DNA of 64,000 nucleotides from Bacterioplanoides pacificum (GCF_042648445.1 NZ_JBHRYB010000005.1:62001-126000); one strand, 5' to 3'; positions 27,601 through 34,936 are shown, counted from the stretch's first letter. Translations and numbers: made by a program. The notes: generated from the letters alone by a model not told the origin.

Positions 27601-29018
27601 CCTGAGTTGTAGACCCCAGTCACATTCGAAGCATCATTACCATTCAGTCGCCAGGTAATATTGCCCCTTTCTGTGTCCGTGGAGGTCCCCGAGACGTTGA
27701 TCACCACTTGGGAAATCGCCATGGCAAGACCATCAGACGTCCCACCATCCGACAAGGTAAAATCAAAGACATCGATGGCTTCACCGGCGGTATCCAAAGT
27801 GGTATCCAGCCCGATTGGCTCGGTAACCGTTGCTGAAGCCGTCAGGTTGCCATCGCTATCGGGCGAGTCTGTGGTGAAGTTCACCAATGTCGCAGCGGCC
27901 TGAAGGTTAGGGCTGCCTTCGTCGTCTTCAGCGACGACATAAAGATCATAGGCCGTTGCCGAGGACAGGCCTGCAAATGCTTCACTTCCTGTCGTACCGG
28001 ACGTGGCAAAACTGCCGCTGGTCAATGGTGCTCCACCACCACTGTCCTGGCCCGCCTTCACCTGGCTGGCACTTGGTGCCCCGGCTCCATCTGCCACAAC
28101 AATGTAATAGGCTGTGCCTTCCTCATCCAGATCGATAGAAACTGTGCCGCCGTTTAAAGTGAGTGTACCAACGGATGGCGTGGAGTTTTCAAAACCGGGC
28201 GCTGTGGTATCAGTGACTGTGATGGCGAAGGTTTTTTGGTAGGAATCCGTACCATCATGGGTCTGAACACAAACGTTATAACTTCCTGGTGACACACTGC
28301 CGTCTGTTTCCAGCTCATCATTGGCATTATCAATCTGGAAGCTGGCATTATCATCGTCGCCTGAGGCGCCGCAACTGCCATTGCCGGATGCACCGTTCGT
28401 GACGAGGGAATAGGTATGTGTGTCGCCACCGTCGGCATCCGTTGTACTGAGATTACCAATTACCGCACCAGCACCGGTGGACGCGTCTCCAATACTACTG
28501 TTATCCAGGCCAATATTGGTCGGGGCGTTGTTGCCGCCAAAATTACACTGGGCATCCGAGGTACAGGATTGGGATGTGGCACTGCTACACCACGTGGATA
28601 ACCCTGTAAAATAATTGCATTGACCACTGGCTTTGGTTTTACCAATAAAGTTCGGGTTATTGCTGGCCTGGTGATTGTCTATGTGGCCGGATAACCAGGC
28701 GGCTTTCGGCTGGCGCTTTTTTTTCAGCTGTTTGAGAAAATGCTGAACGACCGGGTTTTTATTGTCGTTCGCTGTTTGTGTGGTTGTGATGTCCGTCGGG
28801 TGTTTTTCTGGTTGGTTGCTGAAACCATTAAACACATCGTTGTGATGAACAGCCATGCTGGAAGATTGCTCACTGATCCAGGCTTTGTTTTGTAAACGTG
28901 AGCGTGACGAAACCGGAGCAGAGGCATTGGCCTGGACGCCCATCGTGGCAACAGCAATGGCAGGTAAGGACTTGCCGATCTCTTTGGCCCAGTTGATTTT
29001 TTTATTGCTGCTGTCCAT
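21666..29018 (-). CDS. Giant multi-repeat surface protein fused to an outer-membrane barrel
   Basis: 2450 residues. In order: an export-type N-terminus (SLPAIAVATMGVQANASA); cadherin/fibronectin-like and Ig-like domains; two near-identical 99-residue units (from about 764 and 863, APSGHSV); an SbsA-like Ig domain; five tandem 97-residue cadherin-like units (about 1076-1560); a putative-Ig domain; a thrombospondin type 3-like Asp-rich stretch (about 1650-1710); HYR-, Calx-beta- and PKD-like domains; a second Asp-rich stretch; and a choice-of-anchor-U-like domain. At about 2210-2235 comes a GlyGly-CTERM-like segment (SGGNVPHALLLTLGLLALAG, then KSRRR), a second signal-peptide-like stretch, and finally a 190-residue beta-barrel ending in ISARLNF with terminal Phe. 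Likely a surface adhesin or fibre anchored in the outer membrane. The Asp-rich parts suggest calcium binding. Confidence 0.85.
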   Translation of the reverse strand: MDSSNKKINWAKEIGKSLPAIAVATMGVQANASAPVSSRSRLQNKAWISEQSSSMAVHHNDVFNGFSNQPEKHPTDITTTQTANDNKNPVVQHFLKQLKKKRQPKAAWLSGHIDNHQASNNPNFIGKTKASGQCNYFTGLSTWCSSATSQSCTSDAQCNFGGNNAPTNIGLDNSSIGDASTGAGAVIGNLSTTDADGGDTHTYSLVTNGASGNGSCGASGDDDNASFQIDNANDELETDGSVSPGSYNVCVQTHDGTDSYQKTFAITVTDTTAPGFENSTPSVGTLTLNGGTVSIDLDEEGTAYYIVVADGAGAPSASQVKAGQDSGGGAPLTSGSFATSGTTGSEAFAGLSSATAYDLYVVAEDDEGSPNLQAAATLVNFTTDSPDSDGNLTASATVTEPIGLDTTLDTAGEAIDVFDFTLSDGGTSDGLAMAISQVVINVSGTSTDTERGNITWRLNGNDASNVTGVYNSGSDTITFSGLSISVADGGSETYTVNGYYNDTGNMTHGNTVILSVDGDTDLTLGSSGTQMGSTSAVNNGTGTVINDDIAPTVDSVSVPANATYVAGNNLDFTVNFDENITVNTGGGAPRLALTVGATTRYASYLSGSSSSALVFRHTVVSGDEDTDGISLSASLEPNSGTLQDVAGNDINTVLSSIGSLTSVLVDAVAPVVAEVTAVNTPANDSTPNLIVSTDEAGTLAVGGSCGSSDEGAVSAGNNTITLTQPDNSTPLSVGTYTDCTVTVTDAASNVSNAVTATPFTIDLSAPSGHSVTFDDNNIGDSEAGSIAFTFAAAETGAGYSYTISSSGGGTNVTGSGTTSTASDNINNIDVSGLGDGTLTLSVVLTDSSGNAATAVTDTTTLDTTAPSGHSVSFDDSTINNTEASSQSFTFANAETGAAYSYTISSAGGGTNVTGTGTLASATDQITGLDLSGLGDGSLTLSVVLTDSAGNAAAAETDSATLDSNAPTLSSSSPADNSASTRYDTDITLTFSETIVAGSSGDLSLAIYKTADNSLVESNNSNGAAVTISGNSATLNPTSNLSPAEDYYVRIGAGAFTDSAGNPYSGIADNTTFNFSTINLPPTTNIDSIATDEDNAVAIDVLTNDSDEDGALNPASVMIGSPASNGSTSINTANGVISYTPAADFNGSDNFSYTVEDNNGLASSATTVTVTVNAVNDAPVAVADLVSTPEDTALSIDVASNDTDVDSGDAVDDTTIALVSNPGNGSAVVNNGKVDYTPAANFNGSDSFSYTIEDGNGAISNSATVTINVSSVNDLPSASNDTSSVDEDGSVIVNVLANDSDPDGSIDATSVSIQAIPGNGATSVNSNNGEITYTPAPDFNGSDSFSYTVRDDAGGTSNAATVNITVNSINDAPRVSNDSASLLEDNSHTINVLGNDTDIDGSLNVSSVEIVTPPGNGSASVNNSNGTLIYTPGNSFNGQDTLSYRVQDDLGLWSAAATVTITVQPVNDLPLANDDTFSVDEDSSTTLAVLTNDSDTDGTLNPTTITLTSAARHGSVSLANDGSLSYQPDNNFNGSDSFSYRVADDEGGLSNTATVSISVRAINDAPQISGTPATSLLQSATYHFSPMLTDIEDDPLTVSAVNLPGWLTLDSSSGTLTGSTDQVGQFDNIILSVSDGDASSSLAPFSITIQPDSDGDGLADEVDSDDDNDGMSDEFELANHFNPLDASDAAADADGDGVTNLDEQNQNSNPRADDYPPVFATAGVVDINATGLLTKLPELTPPAAIDALDGAVTATLLEPPQMLEPGRHILTWRASDNAGNSAEQQQILRLFPLISLSKNQQVAEGGQAQFSILLNGLAPHYPFAVAYQVSGSAGEEDHDLKAGSVQFDEGSLAEKVSFTTFTDQQNDPAETLVISLSGDGNFGTKNSHTTHIHEGNIAPKVALGLEQSGQPASLLIRNGDIAVLTAQVSDSNLADRHVYDWHVPGINADHNNKRQFIFQPKELDAGTYNATVTVTDNGNPAKQSSATLLFRILQQPPQLAGDNDSDGDSLMDDYEGFGDSDGDGQPDYLDALPQLNVLNEQVSDGQRFLIEADPGVRLRLGRLALGAGASGAAIDNSNPPAGETIPADNIDNVGGYFDFVIADLPQPGDSVKIVIPQRREIPPTPLYRKLDGGIWFTFVEDSHNQLASAPGDSGICPPPGHSLYQPGLTPGHWCVELTIEDGGPNDADHSVNGSVADPGGVGVINNQTVTARRSGGNVPHALLLTLGLLALAGKSRRRLWLALALSVLAANSHSAAGQSDQIWPQWLQHSYIEAGLYHGDGTQDSGNFRRDMAQSGAAVELDNYQVRKTAYQLSLGYHLTHWLAADIGYINLGQADIRIKATAADNHTLEKALEKHYPVSGRGWTVSARLADKLTPRHSLSAELGVFIWQGDIELRGADIQPDSHGDSEPLLGVGLSQQLGSHTQAALRYRRIFAGQQAFNLLGISARLNF
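24330..25790 (-). repeat. Five tandem ~290-bp (97-residue) cadherin-like repeats in the giant gene
   Basis: DNA-level repeats with junctions near 25790, 25490, 25200, 24910, 24620 and 24330. Each encodes a unit with the order xDEDxxxxxxVLxNDxD, YTPxxxFNGSDSFSYxV and a VTxxVxxVND linker, the layout of tandem-95-type repeat proteins. Such arrays expand and contract by recombination, so copy number may vary between strains. Confidence 0.85.
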
Positions 29019-29084
29019 ATCTCTCTCCTGAATCCGGATTTCACATCCGCTGTTATTCGGGTTTCTGATTGTGGTGTTAATGCC

Positions 29085-30206
29085 TCAGGCCGATTCTCTG
29101 GTAACGGAGTGTTTGTTGCTTACGGGTTGATCCGGAAAATGAAAAAAGTGTTCGATTTTTTCGTCCTGCCACTCCAGAACCTGAGGAAATACGGCATCCG
29201 GGATAATACCTATGTCGTAGACCTGCTTGATATCACCTTCAAAACACAGATAAGTCACCACTTCGGCTGTGTTGATGTCCAGTACCCATATACCGCTGTA
29301 AGTTTCCGCAAACTCCTGCGCTAACGGCGGACTCAGGCTGGCTTCAGACGCACGGACCCGGGACAAACCGACAAACATCAGGTTGTCATAAAAGGCCATA
29401 CCACGGGTAAATCCCTGTAGTTTTGCAAATAAGGTTTTTTCTCCCGTTTGTGGATCAACAGTCCAGATCAGCCCATAACCGGACTCACAAACATATAATT
29501 TGTCGCGGTAATAACGCGGTGAATGCGGCATCATTAAGCCATCAGCCAGGACAACATCGGTTTCTATATCGATCAGGGTGCCGCGTCCTTCACGGTTTTT
29601 TCGCCAGGCTTTGGCGCTGTTTTCCTGATTAAAAGTGGTGACATATCTGGGTTTATTATCCCGCATAGCCATGCCGTTCAGATGGCAGCGGTCTTCCGGC
29701 TGTAGCTCGGTAATCCAGCTGGGCTGCCAGCGTGGAACAAAACTGTAATTGGAATCCAGAGTGCAAAGGCAGGAAAAGGTTGAGTTGACCGCCCATAACC
29801 CTTCGTCGCCCCAGGCGATGTCGTGAATATTAATCATGCCACTGACATGAGAAGCTCGGGGTAAATAACAGGCATCGACCTTCCCGGAGTCATCGACTTT
29901 ATCGCAAATAGAGTCATCGCGGCGAAAGTCCAGTACCTGTGCCCAGATGCCCAGTGTTAAGCGCTGCTGATCAACGGTTAACCCCATGGGCCTGGGGCAG
30001 GCGATAAAGTGGGTGTCGAGTTCGTTATGATGACTTCTGACGGTGATTAAACGATCCGCCTGGTACGAGGTCAGAATCAGACTGATGTTCAGGTAGCTTA
30101 ATAATTCTGGTAATGCAGCATCGTAGCTGACACTGAAATCGAAGTTATTGTGACGGTTATCTGGGGCGGATTCCGAATTGATATGCTCGTTTATTATGTC
30201 TGTCAT
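29085..30206 (-). CDS. TIGR03032-like protein, 373 aa
   Basis: I place the start at ATG 30206 (MTDIINEHINS) because AAGGA lies upstream and a longer frame would run into the protease gene. The protein has repeated beta strands with WAVNSTFSCLCTL, HLNGMAMRDNKPRYVTTF, MPHSPRYYRDKLYVCESGYG and GFTRGMAFYDNLMFVGLSRVR, the pattern of the TIGR03032 (DUF4915-like) family, probably a beta-propeller. No signal peptide is visible. The family's function is unknown. It follows the subtilase gene by 4 bp and precedes the giant gene by 66 bp, so it is likely part of the same surface system. Confidence 0.75.
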   Translation of the reverse strand: MTDIINEHINSESAPDNRHNNFDFSVSYDAALPELLSYLNISLILTSYQADRLITVRSHHNELDTHFIACPRPMGLTVDQQRLTLGIWAQVLDFRRDDSICDKVDDSGKVDACYLPRASHVSGMINIHDIAWGDEGLWAVNSTFSCLCTLDSNYSFVPRWQPSWITELQPEDRCHLNGMAMRDNKPRYVTTFNQENSAKAWRKNREGRGTLIDIETDVVLADGLMMPHSPRYYRDKLYVCESGYGLIWTVDPQTGEKTLFAKLQGFTRGMAFYDNLMFVGLSRVRASEASLSPPLAQEFAETYSGIWVLDINTAEVVTYLCFEGDIKQVYDIGIIPDAVFPQVLEWQDEKIEHFFHFPDQPVSNKHSVTRESA

Positions 30207-30210
30207 CGAT

Positions 30211-31551
30211 TCAATATCCTTTTGAACTAAAGCACGTCCCGGGAAACACTTCCCGTGAATTTTTACTATTCCACAATGCGGCACAATTTACTGCGAGTTT
30301 GACATTAACTAACCCAAAGTCATGATTTTTCAGCGGTGATGGGTGACTGATTTTTTGTAATAACTGCTCGACCTGGCTGATCGTTAGCTGAGGTGACAGG
30401 GAATAGATCATTGCAATGGTGGCTGATATAACCGGAGCCGCTGAAGAAGAGCCGCCTATATAACTCACTTTATTGTGATTTCTCGGATCTGTCGTCGCCA
30501 GCAGACCAGGGGCAGCAATATCGACGGTTTTTCCATAGTTGCTAATAACCCGGTATTGCGGATCAATGGCGGCCACTGAGGTTACCTCTGCCATCGATTG
30601 TAATGTGTCTGCGCTATCAACCGGTTTTCTCTGATTACCGGCAGCAAACACAATGGCACTGCCTTTGCCGTTACGTCCATGACGACGGATGGCTTTAACG
30701 GTATCGGCGATGGGCTGCATCAGCATGGGCATGCCCCAGCTGCAATTAATCACATCCGCGCCGGCGATATAGGCCAGATACAGCGACAAGACAACCGCTG
30801 AAGTCCAGTTGTATTGATTAGCGATAGCAATCATCTCGGCATCGGGAATCAGGCCGTGGAGTTTTTTTTCCGGCCAGTTTGCCCATAACAGGCCAGCGAC
30901 CATAGTGCCGTGTTTTTCATGATCTGCTTTGGGTGAGACGTTTTCTGTACGGCTGTCGCTATTCATACGGAAGGTGAGCTGGATATTCTTAAATGCCGGA
31001 TGACTCAGGTCGAAGGCATCATCAATTACGGCGACTTTGACACCCGAACCTTGTGTTGTTGTGTCGCTGAAATGAATCGCTTGTTTCCAGTTTTGCCAAA
31101 CATCAGCAGAGGAGGAAGAGGAGTGGGGAGCAGCGGAAGGATGATCTGAGAATCTGAATTTACCCTGGGTGACTTGCAGGAAATCCGGTTGTGCATAGAC
31201 AACGTCCGGGTGCTTCATCAGCTCTCTGGCAAAGTTGAGAGCATTATTTTTATGCAGATATAATAAGTGAATGGAAAACTCCGGGAAGTCAGCCAGTATT
31301 TCACTGCTTTTCACATTGTCCAGGTGATTTAACAACAGCGCTGTTTTGTTTTTTTCGAGCCTGACCAGAATCCGGTTGGCCGTTGCCAGAGTAACGGCGT
31401 TTGTGGTTCGGTAAAGGTGTTGAGCGGAAGAAAGAGTGGTTTTATCCACGGACAGTTTGATTGTTTTACCAAAGTTCAGAAAAGATTCTGCCCGTGCCTG
31501 AACGGTTAATAAAATCAGGAGAATGCTAATAGCAGGAAACGTTTTGATCAT
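30211..31551 (-). CDS. Exported subtilisin-like serine protease (S8)
   Basis: 446 residues with a signal peptide (MIKTFPAISILLILLTVQARA) and a propeptide of about 110 residues that ends near VVYAQPDFL, the I9-type inhibitor ending. The catalytic domain has Asp in VAVIDDAFDLSHP, His in HEKHGTMVAGLLWANW, the oxyanion Asn in VFAAGNQ, and Ser in YIGGSSSAAPVISAT. All triad residues are present. It should act in the periplasm or outside the cell. Its place between the collar genes and the giant-protein gene suggests that it processes one of those products. Confidence 0.92.
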   Translation of the reverse strand: MIKTFPAISILLILLTVQARAESFLNFGKTIKLSVDKTTLSSAQHLYRTTNAVTLATANRILVRLEKNKTALLLNHLDNVKSSEILADFPEFSIHLLYLHKNNALNFARELMKHPDVVYAQPDFLQVTQGKFRFSDHPSAAPHSSSSSADVWQNWKQAIHFSDTTTQGSGVKVAVIDDAFDLSHPAFKNIQLTFRMNSDSRTENVSPKADHEKHGTMVAGLLWANWPEKKLHGLIPDAEMIAIANQYNWTSAVVLSLYLAYIAGADVINCSWGMPMLMQPIADTVKAIRRHGRNGKGSAIVFAAGNQRKPVDSADTLQSMAEVTSVAAIDPQYRVISNYGKTVDIAAPGLLATTDPRNHNKVSYIGGSSSAAPVISATIAMIYSLSPQLTISQVEQLLQKISHPSPLKNHDFGLVNVKLAVNCAALWNSKNSREVFPGTCFSSKGY

Positions 31552-31584
31552 AAAAAACTACTGCAGAGATAACCCGTCATAACA

Positions 31585-31621
31585 GAAAACATCAGAGCGG
31601 TATTTCAGCTCTGATGTTTTC
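31585..31621 (-). terminator. Terminator after the three collar genes
   Basis: 14-bp perfect stem GAAAACATCAGAGC (31585-31598) / GCTCTGATGTTTTC (31608-31621), downstream of the third collar gene on the minus strand. It separates the collar operon from the subtilase and giant genes, although read-through is possible. Confidence 0.8.
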
Positions 31622-31626
31622 ACATA

Positions 31627-32163
31627 TCAGTTCCGGCTGGGGAATAACCCGGTTAAAGCAATACAGAAACCAACCACCAGATAAGGCTGCTGGTTTTCGT
31701 GTGGAGTGGCGTTGCCCTCAGACGATAGTGTGGACGAATGCATACTGGTTTCACTGGTCGGATTCTGGTTAACAAAACGCAAGCGCTGTCCTTTATTAAC
31801 ATCAATTGCCAGGTAGGCGTTTGCGCTAGCTGTGCCGATATCTCCCACCTGGATCAGGCCCGTAATGCTGTGCTTGTGTGACGGAATTTCATTTTCTGTT
31901 AATGCAACGTATGGTTCGCCACTACTCTGAGCAATGGGCCGCGGTGTTAAACCGGGCCCATGACCCCGGTGCATCGGTGCACGTCCCTGAAGATTGGGCA
32001 CCGCAAACGTTTGGCGGCCATTGCCACCATACAGTGTGGATACGATAGAAAACAGCGCGGGGTTCTGAGCGATCGGTATTTCCTGACCGTCGCAATAAGC
32101 CCAGCTTTGCGGAGCAAAGTTGTTTCCGAACATCCGGATTTCAGCAATAAATGGTTCAGACAT
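31627..32163 (-). CDS. Phage tail-collar domain protein (Mdp-like), third copy
   Basis: 178 residues. The collar block is WAYCDGQEIPIAQNPALFSI, then LYGGNGRQTFAVPNLQGRAPMHRG, then a long variable loop region and the conserved ending QQPYLVVGFCIALTGLFPSRN. This is the free-standing phage tail-collar (microcystin-dependent protein, Mdp) family found in many non-phage bacterial loci. In phages the domain makes trimeric fibre tips. It is most divergent from its two neighbours in the middle section. GGAG lies before the ATG, and the start is 10 bp after the second copy. Confidence 0.88.
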   Translation of the reverse strand: MSEPFIAEIRMFGNNFAPQSWAYCDGQEIPIAQNPALFSIVSTLYGGNGRQTFAVPNLQGRAPMHRGHGPGLTPRPIAQSSGEPYVALTENEIPSHKHSITGLIQVGDIGTASANAYLAIDVNKGQRLRFVNQNPTSETSMHSSTLSSEGNATPHENQQPYLVVGFCIALTGLFPSRN

Positions 32164-32173
32164 CTTGCTCTCC

Positions 32174-32707
32174 TTAATTTCGTGATGGGTATATGCCGGT
32201 TAATGACAGGATAAAAGTGATCGCCTGGTAACTCATCATATTGCTATGGGGCTGGGAGTGACCGGTGTTGATCGTACTGTTTTTATTCATTTGTGTAAGC
32301 GCTGCGCCGGACTCAGGAGTCATGGTATAAAAAGCATCGGGTGACTCCACGCTGCCGAGTACCATGTTGCTGGGTGTCGCGGCGGAAGCACTGTCAGAAC
32401 TTACCTGAAAATGATGGCTGTGAGAGGGCATTTGTGAAGCCAGTAATGAAATACTTTCTGCCCCATATTTCTGACCGAGGGGTCTGCGTGATAAACCAGG
32501 GCCTGTCCCCTGATGTACCGGTATCCGCCCCTGCATATCCGGCAGGCCGAAGGTACTCCGGCCATCACCGCCGTAGGTCGTTCCTATTAACGAAAAAAGT
32601 GCCGAATTCTGTGTAATTGGCAATATTTGGCCGTTGCACAAGGCCCAGCGAGTGGGGGCATAATTTCCGGCAAACAGTCTGATTTCAGCGACGTATGGAT
32701 CTGCCAT
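32174..32707 (-). CDS. Phage tail-collar domain protein (Mdp-like), second copy
   Basis: 177 residues with the same plan as its neighbours: EIRLFAGNYAPTRWALCNGQ, ILPITQNSALFSLIGTTYGGD, FGLPDMQGRIPVHQGTGPG, then a His-rich SQMPSHSHHFQ turn and the ending ILSLTGIYPSRN. No signal peptide is visible, as is usual for collar proteins, so export would need a dedicated route. It is 10 bp from the third copy and 15 bp from the first, clearly one operon formed by tandem duplication. Confidence 0.88.
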   Translation of the reverse strand: MADPYVAEIRLFAGNYAPTRWALCNGQILPITQNSALFSLIGTTYGGDGRSTFGLPDMQGRIPVHQGTGPGLSRRPLGQKYGAESISLLASQMPSHSHHFQVSSDSASAATPSNMVLGSVESPDAFYTMTPESGAALTQMNKNSTINTGHSQPHSNMMSYQAITFILSLTGIYPSRN

Positions 32708-32722
32708 AAGAATCTCCTTTAT

Positions 32723-33259
32723 TTAGTTCCGTCCGGGATAAATACCCTGCAACGCCATGCAGAATGACAGCACAAGTGAGGGCTGCAGGTTATTGTGAGG
32801 CTGGCTACCGCCGGTATGAGATACGGTTGCGTCGTTCAGGTTTATCAGATTGGTGGCACTGCGGTATACCGATGCCGCCTCATCGGTTTTTCCATCGATG
32901 CAGCTGGAGAAATAGGCTCCGTCATAGCTCGGATCAAACTCGCCGTTATCCAGTGCTGCGGTCACCGTATGTGTGTGGGGGGCTAACTGATCGGGGGATA
33001 AGGTAACGGTTTCCAGTCCGCCGCGTTGACCCCGGGTATAGCTGTAACTGTTGTTTTGACCAAGGTGAACCGGGGTTCTGCCTCGCAGGTCAGGCAGGTT
33101 AAAAGCTGTCTGGTTATTACCACCATAGGCGGTGCCTAACAGAGAATATAAACTCTGATTCTGAGTGATGGGGATTGACTGACCATCACATAACGCCCAA
33201 CTTCTTGGTGGCCAATCGAACATAAATATTTTGATTTCACTGATGTAAGGGGTTGCCAT
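32723..33259 (-). CDS. Phage tail-collar domain protein (Mdp-like), first copy
   Basis: 178 residues: EIKIFMFDWPPRSWALCDGQ, IPITQNQSLYSLLGTAYGGN, FNLPDLRGRTPVHLGQ, LAPHTHTV and the ending LSFCMALQGIYPGRN. It is the first of three tandem paralogs in transcription order and starts 21 bp after the DUF6916-like gene. The collar core is well kept in all three, while the central 70 residues differ, which suggests different binding tips on a shared fold. Confidence 0.88.
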   Translation of the reverse strand: MATPYISEIKIFMFDWPPRSWALCDGQSIPITQNQSLYSLLGTAYGGNNQTAFNLPDLRGRTPVHLGQNNSYSYTRGQRGGLETVTLSPDQLAPHTHTVTAALDNGEFDPSYDGAYFSSCIDGKTDEAASVYRSATNLINLNDATVSHTGGSQPHNNLQPSLVLSFCMALQGIYPGRN

Positions 33260-33280
33260 GTTATGTCTCCTTCTCTGAAA

Positions 33281-33571
33281 TCAGGCTTTCTTACGGTTAA
33301 TGATGATCTCGTAGTCGGTCGGACTTTTGGGAGACAGAAAAATATCCTGAGTGCCAAAAATAGCGTGACTGACCTGGTACGTTCCCTGTGGCAGGTGGCA
33401 ATTGTCTTCACCTTGTAAGCAGACACAGAATGACTCCCATTCATCACCGTTCAGCGAACAGGATTCAACCTCGGTTATGACCAGCTCGGCAGCGCCTGAA
33501 CCGTCCGGCAGATCTACGCTGACGGCCTGATTTATAATTTCGGTAAAAAGATTTTTGTCTAAATTATCCAT
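33281..33571 (-). CDS. DUF6916-like small protein, 96 aa
   Basis: A 96-residue protein, largely beta in character: LVITEVESCSLNGDEWESFCVCLQG, then QGTYQVSHAIFGTQDIFLSP and a short basic end. This resembles the DUF6916 family, which is repeatedly found next to Mdp-type tail-collar genes. Its function is unknown; a partner or chaperone role for the collar proteins is inference from gene order. There are two cysteines in FCVC and one further in NCHL. Confidence 0.65.
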   Translation of the reverse strand: MDNLDKNLFTEIINQAVSVDLPDGSGAAELVITEVESCSLNGDEWESFCVCLQGEDNCHLPQGTYQVSHAIFGTQDIFLSPKSPTDYEIIINRKKA

Positions 33572-33619
33572 GCCTTGTCCTCATCGGGTTGCTGATTGTT
33601 GTTTGTTATAAAACGGACC

Positions 33620-34132
33620 TTAAATAAACAGTCGCTGCTCGGTCGGATACCAGGTCATTAATTCATAGGGTGGGTCGATGCTTTCGCTGACGAACCCCAG
33701 GCGCAGATAAAGACGTTTTGCGCTCAGGTTGTTACTGTCAACGGTAAGTACCAGAGGAGTAGCGACCTGGGTGGATGCCTGCTGTAATGCGCGTAACACA
33801 CTTTCGCCAAAACCTTTATTTCTGGCTTGTGGAATAAACGCAATGTCGATCACCCGGACTTCATTCGGACCAAAATCCACGCTGACTTTGCCGATGCGGG
33901 TCTGTTGTTTCTCAACAATAAAATACATGGCGTTCGGAAACTGGCTGCCATAACCGCTGGACTGGGCGCGGAACTGCATTTCAATGACGGAATCGATAAA
34001 TTCCTGTTCACCATTGATCAGCTGCAGATCCGTGCGCGTGCTGTGATGCAGCTGCTCTAAAAAAGGCTGATCGTTTGCTGTCGACGGGTGAATAGACAGC
34101 CCCTCGGTTAATTTCAGTCCTGCTATTGCCAT
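33620..34132 (-). CDS. GNAT-family N-acetyltransferase
   Basis: I start at ATG 34132 (MAIAGLKLTEGLSI), which follows AGGAG; the longer frame would overlap the upstream gene. The 170-residue product has the GNAT fold: FIVEKQQTRIGKVSVDF, then VIDIAFIPQARNKGFGESVLRAL with the acetyl-CoA-binding Q/R-x-x-G-x-G/A loop, and LTVDSNNLSAKRLYLRLGFV at the C-terminus. It lies between the hydroxylase and the collar genes, so modification of a collar or surface protein is a reasonable guess. Confidence 0.85.
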   Translation of the reverse strand: MAIAGLKLTEGLSIHPSTANDQPFLEQLHHSTRTDLQLINGEQEFIDSVIEMQFRAQSSGYGSQFPNAMYFIVEKQQTRIGKVSVDFGPNEVRVIDIAFIPQARNKGFGESVLRALQQASTQVATPLVLTVDSNNLSAKRLYLRLGFVSESIDPPYELMTWYPTEQRLFI

Positions 34133-34169
34133 GTGGTTTTCTCCTGATGTGTTTGAGTCTGGTACTGCT

Positions 34170-34760
34170 TTATCGCTTTTCCGGCTGGCATAACGATGAT
34201 GTCTCCAGCTGCTGTTGCAGCCATTGGTTGGCCACACAGTCCACCACCAGGTTGATCCGGTCCTGGTTTCCTTTGTTGTTCACCTGATGAGACTGGTCCA
34301 CATTCACATACCAGAGTTCGCCTTCCTGCATGGGGACTGGCTGATTGTTAATGCGGAATTCCAGTTGCTGGTTGCTTTCGATACAGAGGTGCAGCCGGGC
34401 TTCGCCAAATTCGACGGCCAAGCCGTTATCGCTGTGTGGTTTGATTGCTGCACCGGCATGCAGCCGCATCAGGCGGGCGGATTTAACCGGGCATTGCAGT
34501 TGCTTCAGTACGCTGGCAATGTTGGGCAGTTGTGACAGCAGCGGCAGATCGACCCAGTCATCACCACTGTGTATGGCAAAGCCCTGCAGAATCGGATGGG
34601 CATCTTTGTGCTCGGCATGACAGCGCAGCGGTAATACATCCCAGTCGCCGTCATAATCCTGGCGATTGACGTGTGGAATCCAGCCGGATTCGGGCAAGGT
34701 TTTGAGCTCTTGTTTCAGAGCCTCTGAAGAAACCGGAATGTCCAGGCGGGCAAATAACAT
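34170..34760 (-). CDS. Aspartyl/asparaginyl beta-hydroxylase-like dioxygenase
   Basis: 196 residues of the Asp_Arg_Hydrox type (double-stranded beta-helix, Fe(II)/2-oxoglutarate). The first iron-ligand His is in AAIKPHSDNGLAVEFGEARLHL, the second in YVNVDQSHQVNNKGNQDR, and the 2-oxoglutarate-binding Arg is in DRINLVVD. It has no membrane anchor, so it would act on newly made protein in the cytoplasm. As the first gene of the collar/giant cluster, its target could be the Asp/Asn-rich repeat or calcium-binding segments of the surface proteins. Confidence 0.87.
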   Translation of the reverse strand: MLFARLDIPVSSEALKQELKTLPESGWIPHVNRQDYDGDWDVLPLRCHAEHKDAHPILQGFAIHSGDDWVDLPLLSQLPNIASVLKQLQCPVKSARLMRLHAGAAIKPHSDNGLAVEFGEARLHLCIESNQQLEFRINNQPVPMQEGELWYVNVDQSHQVNNKGNQDRINLVVDCVANQWLQQQLETSSLCQPEKR

Positions 34761-34936
34761 CCTGTCACCTCTGATACGGTTTGTCCGTGTGAAGACGATG
34801 ATCGATGATCACCAGAGGTACAGGTGTAGCGGATGGATCCGCGGGGATGCCAGAAGTTTTCTGAAAACTGGTACTTATGCCACAGGCCTGGCACAAATAG
34901 TTCCATGCTGGCGTTGGCCAGACCACAGGCGAAGCA

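Noticed and set aside
21674..29044. Many 60-226-codon frames opposite or within the giant gene (for example 24273-24953 plus strand)
   Set aside because: They mirror the repeat period and codon bias of the real gene; none has a start site or recognisable domain.
31627..33259. Prophage
   Set aside because: The tail-collar genes are not accompanied by capsid, terminase, integrase, lysis or other tail genes.
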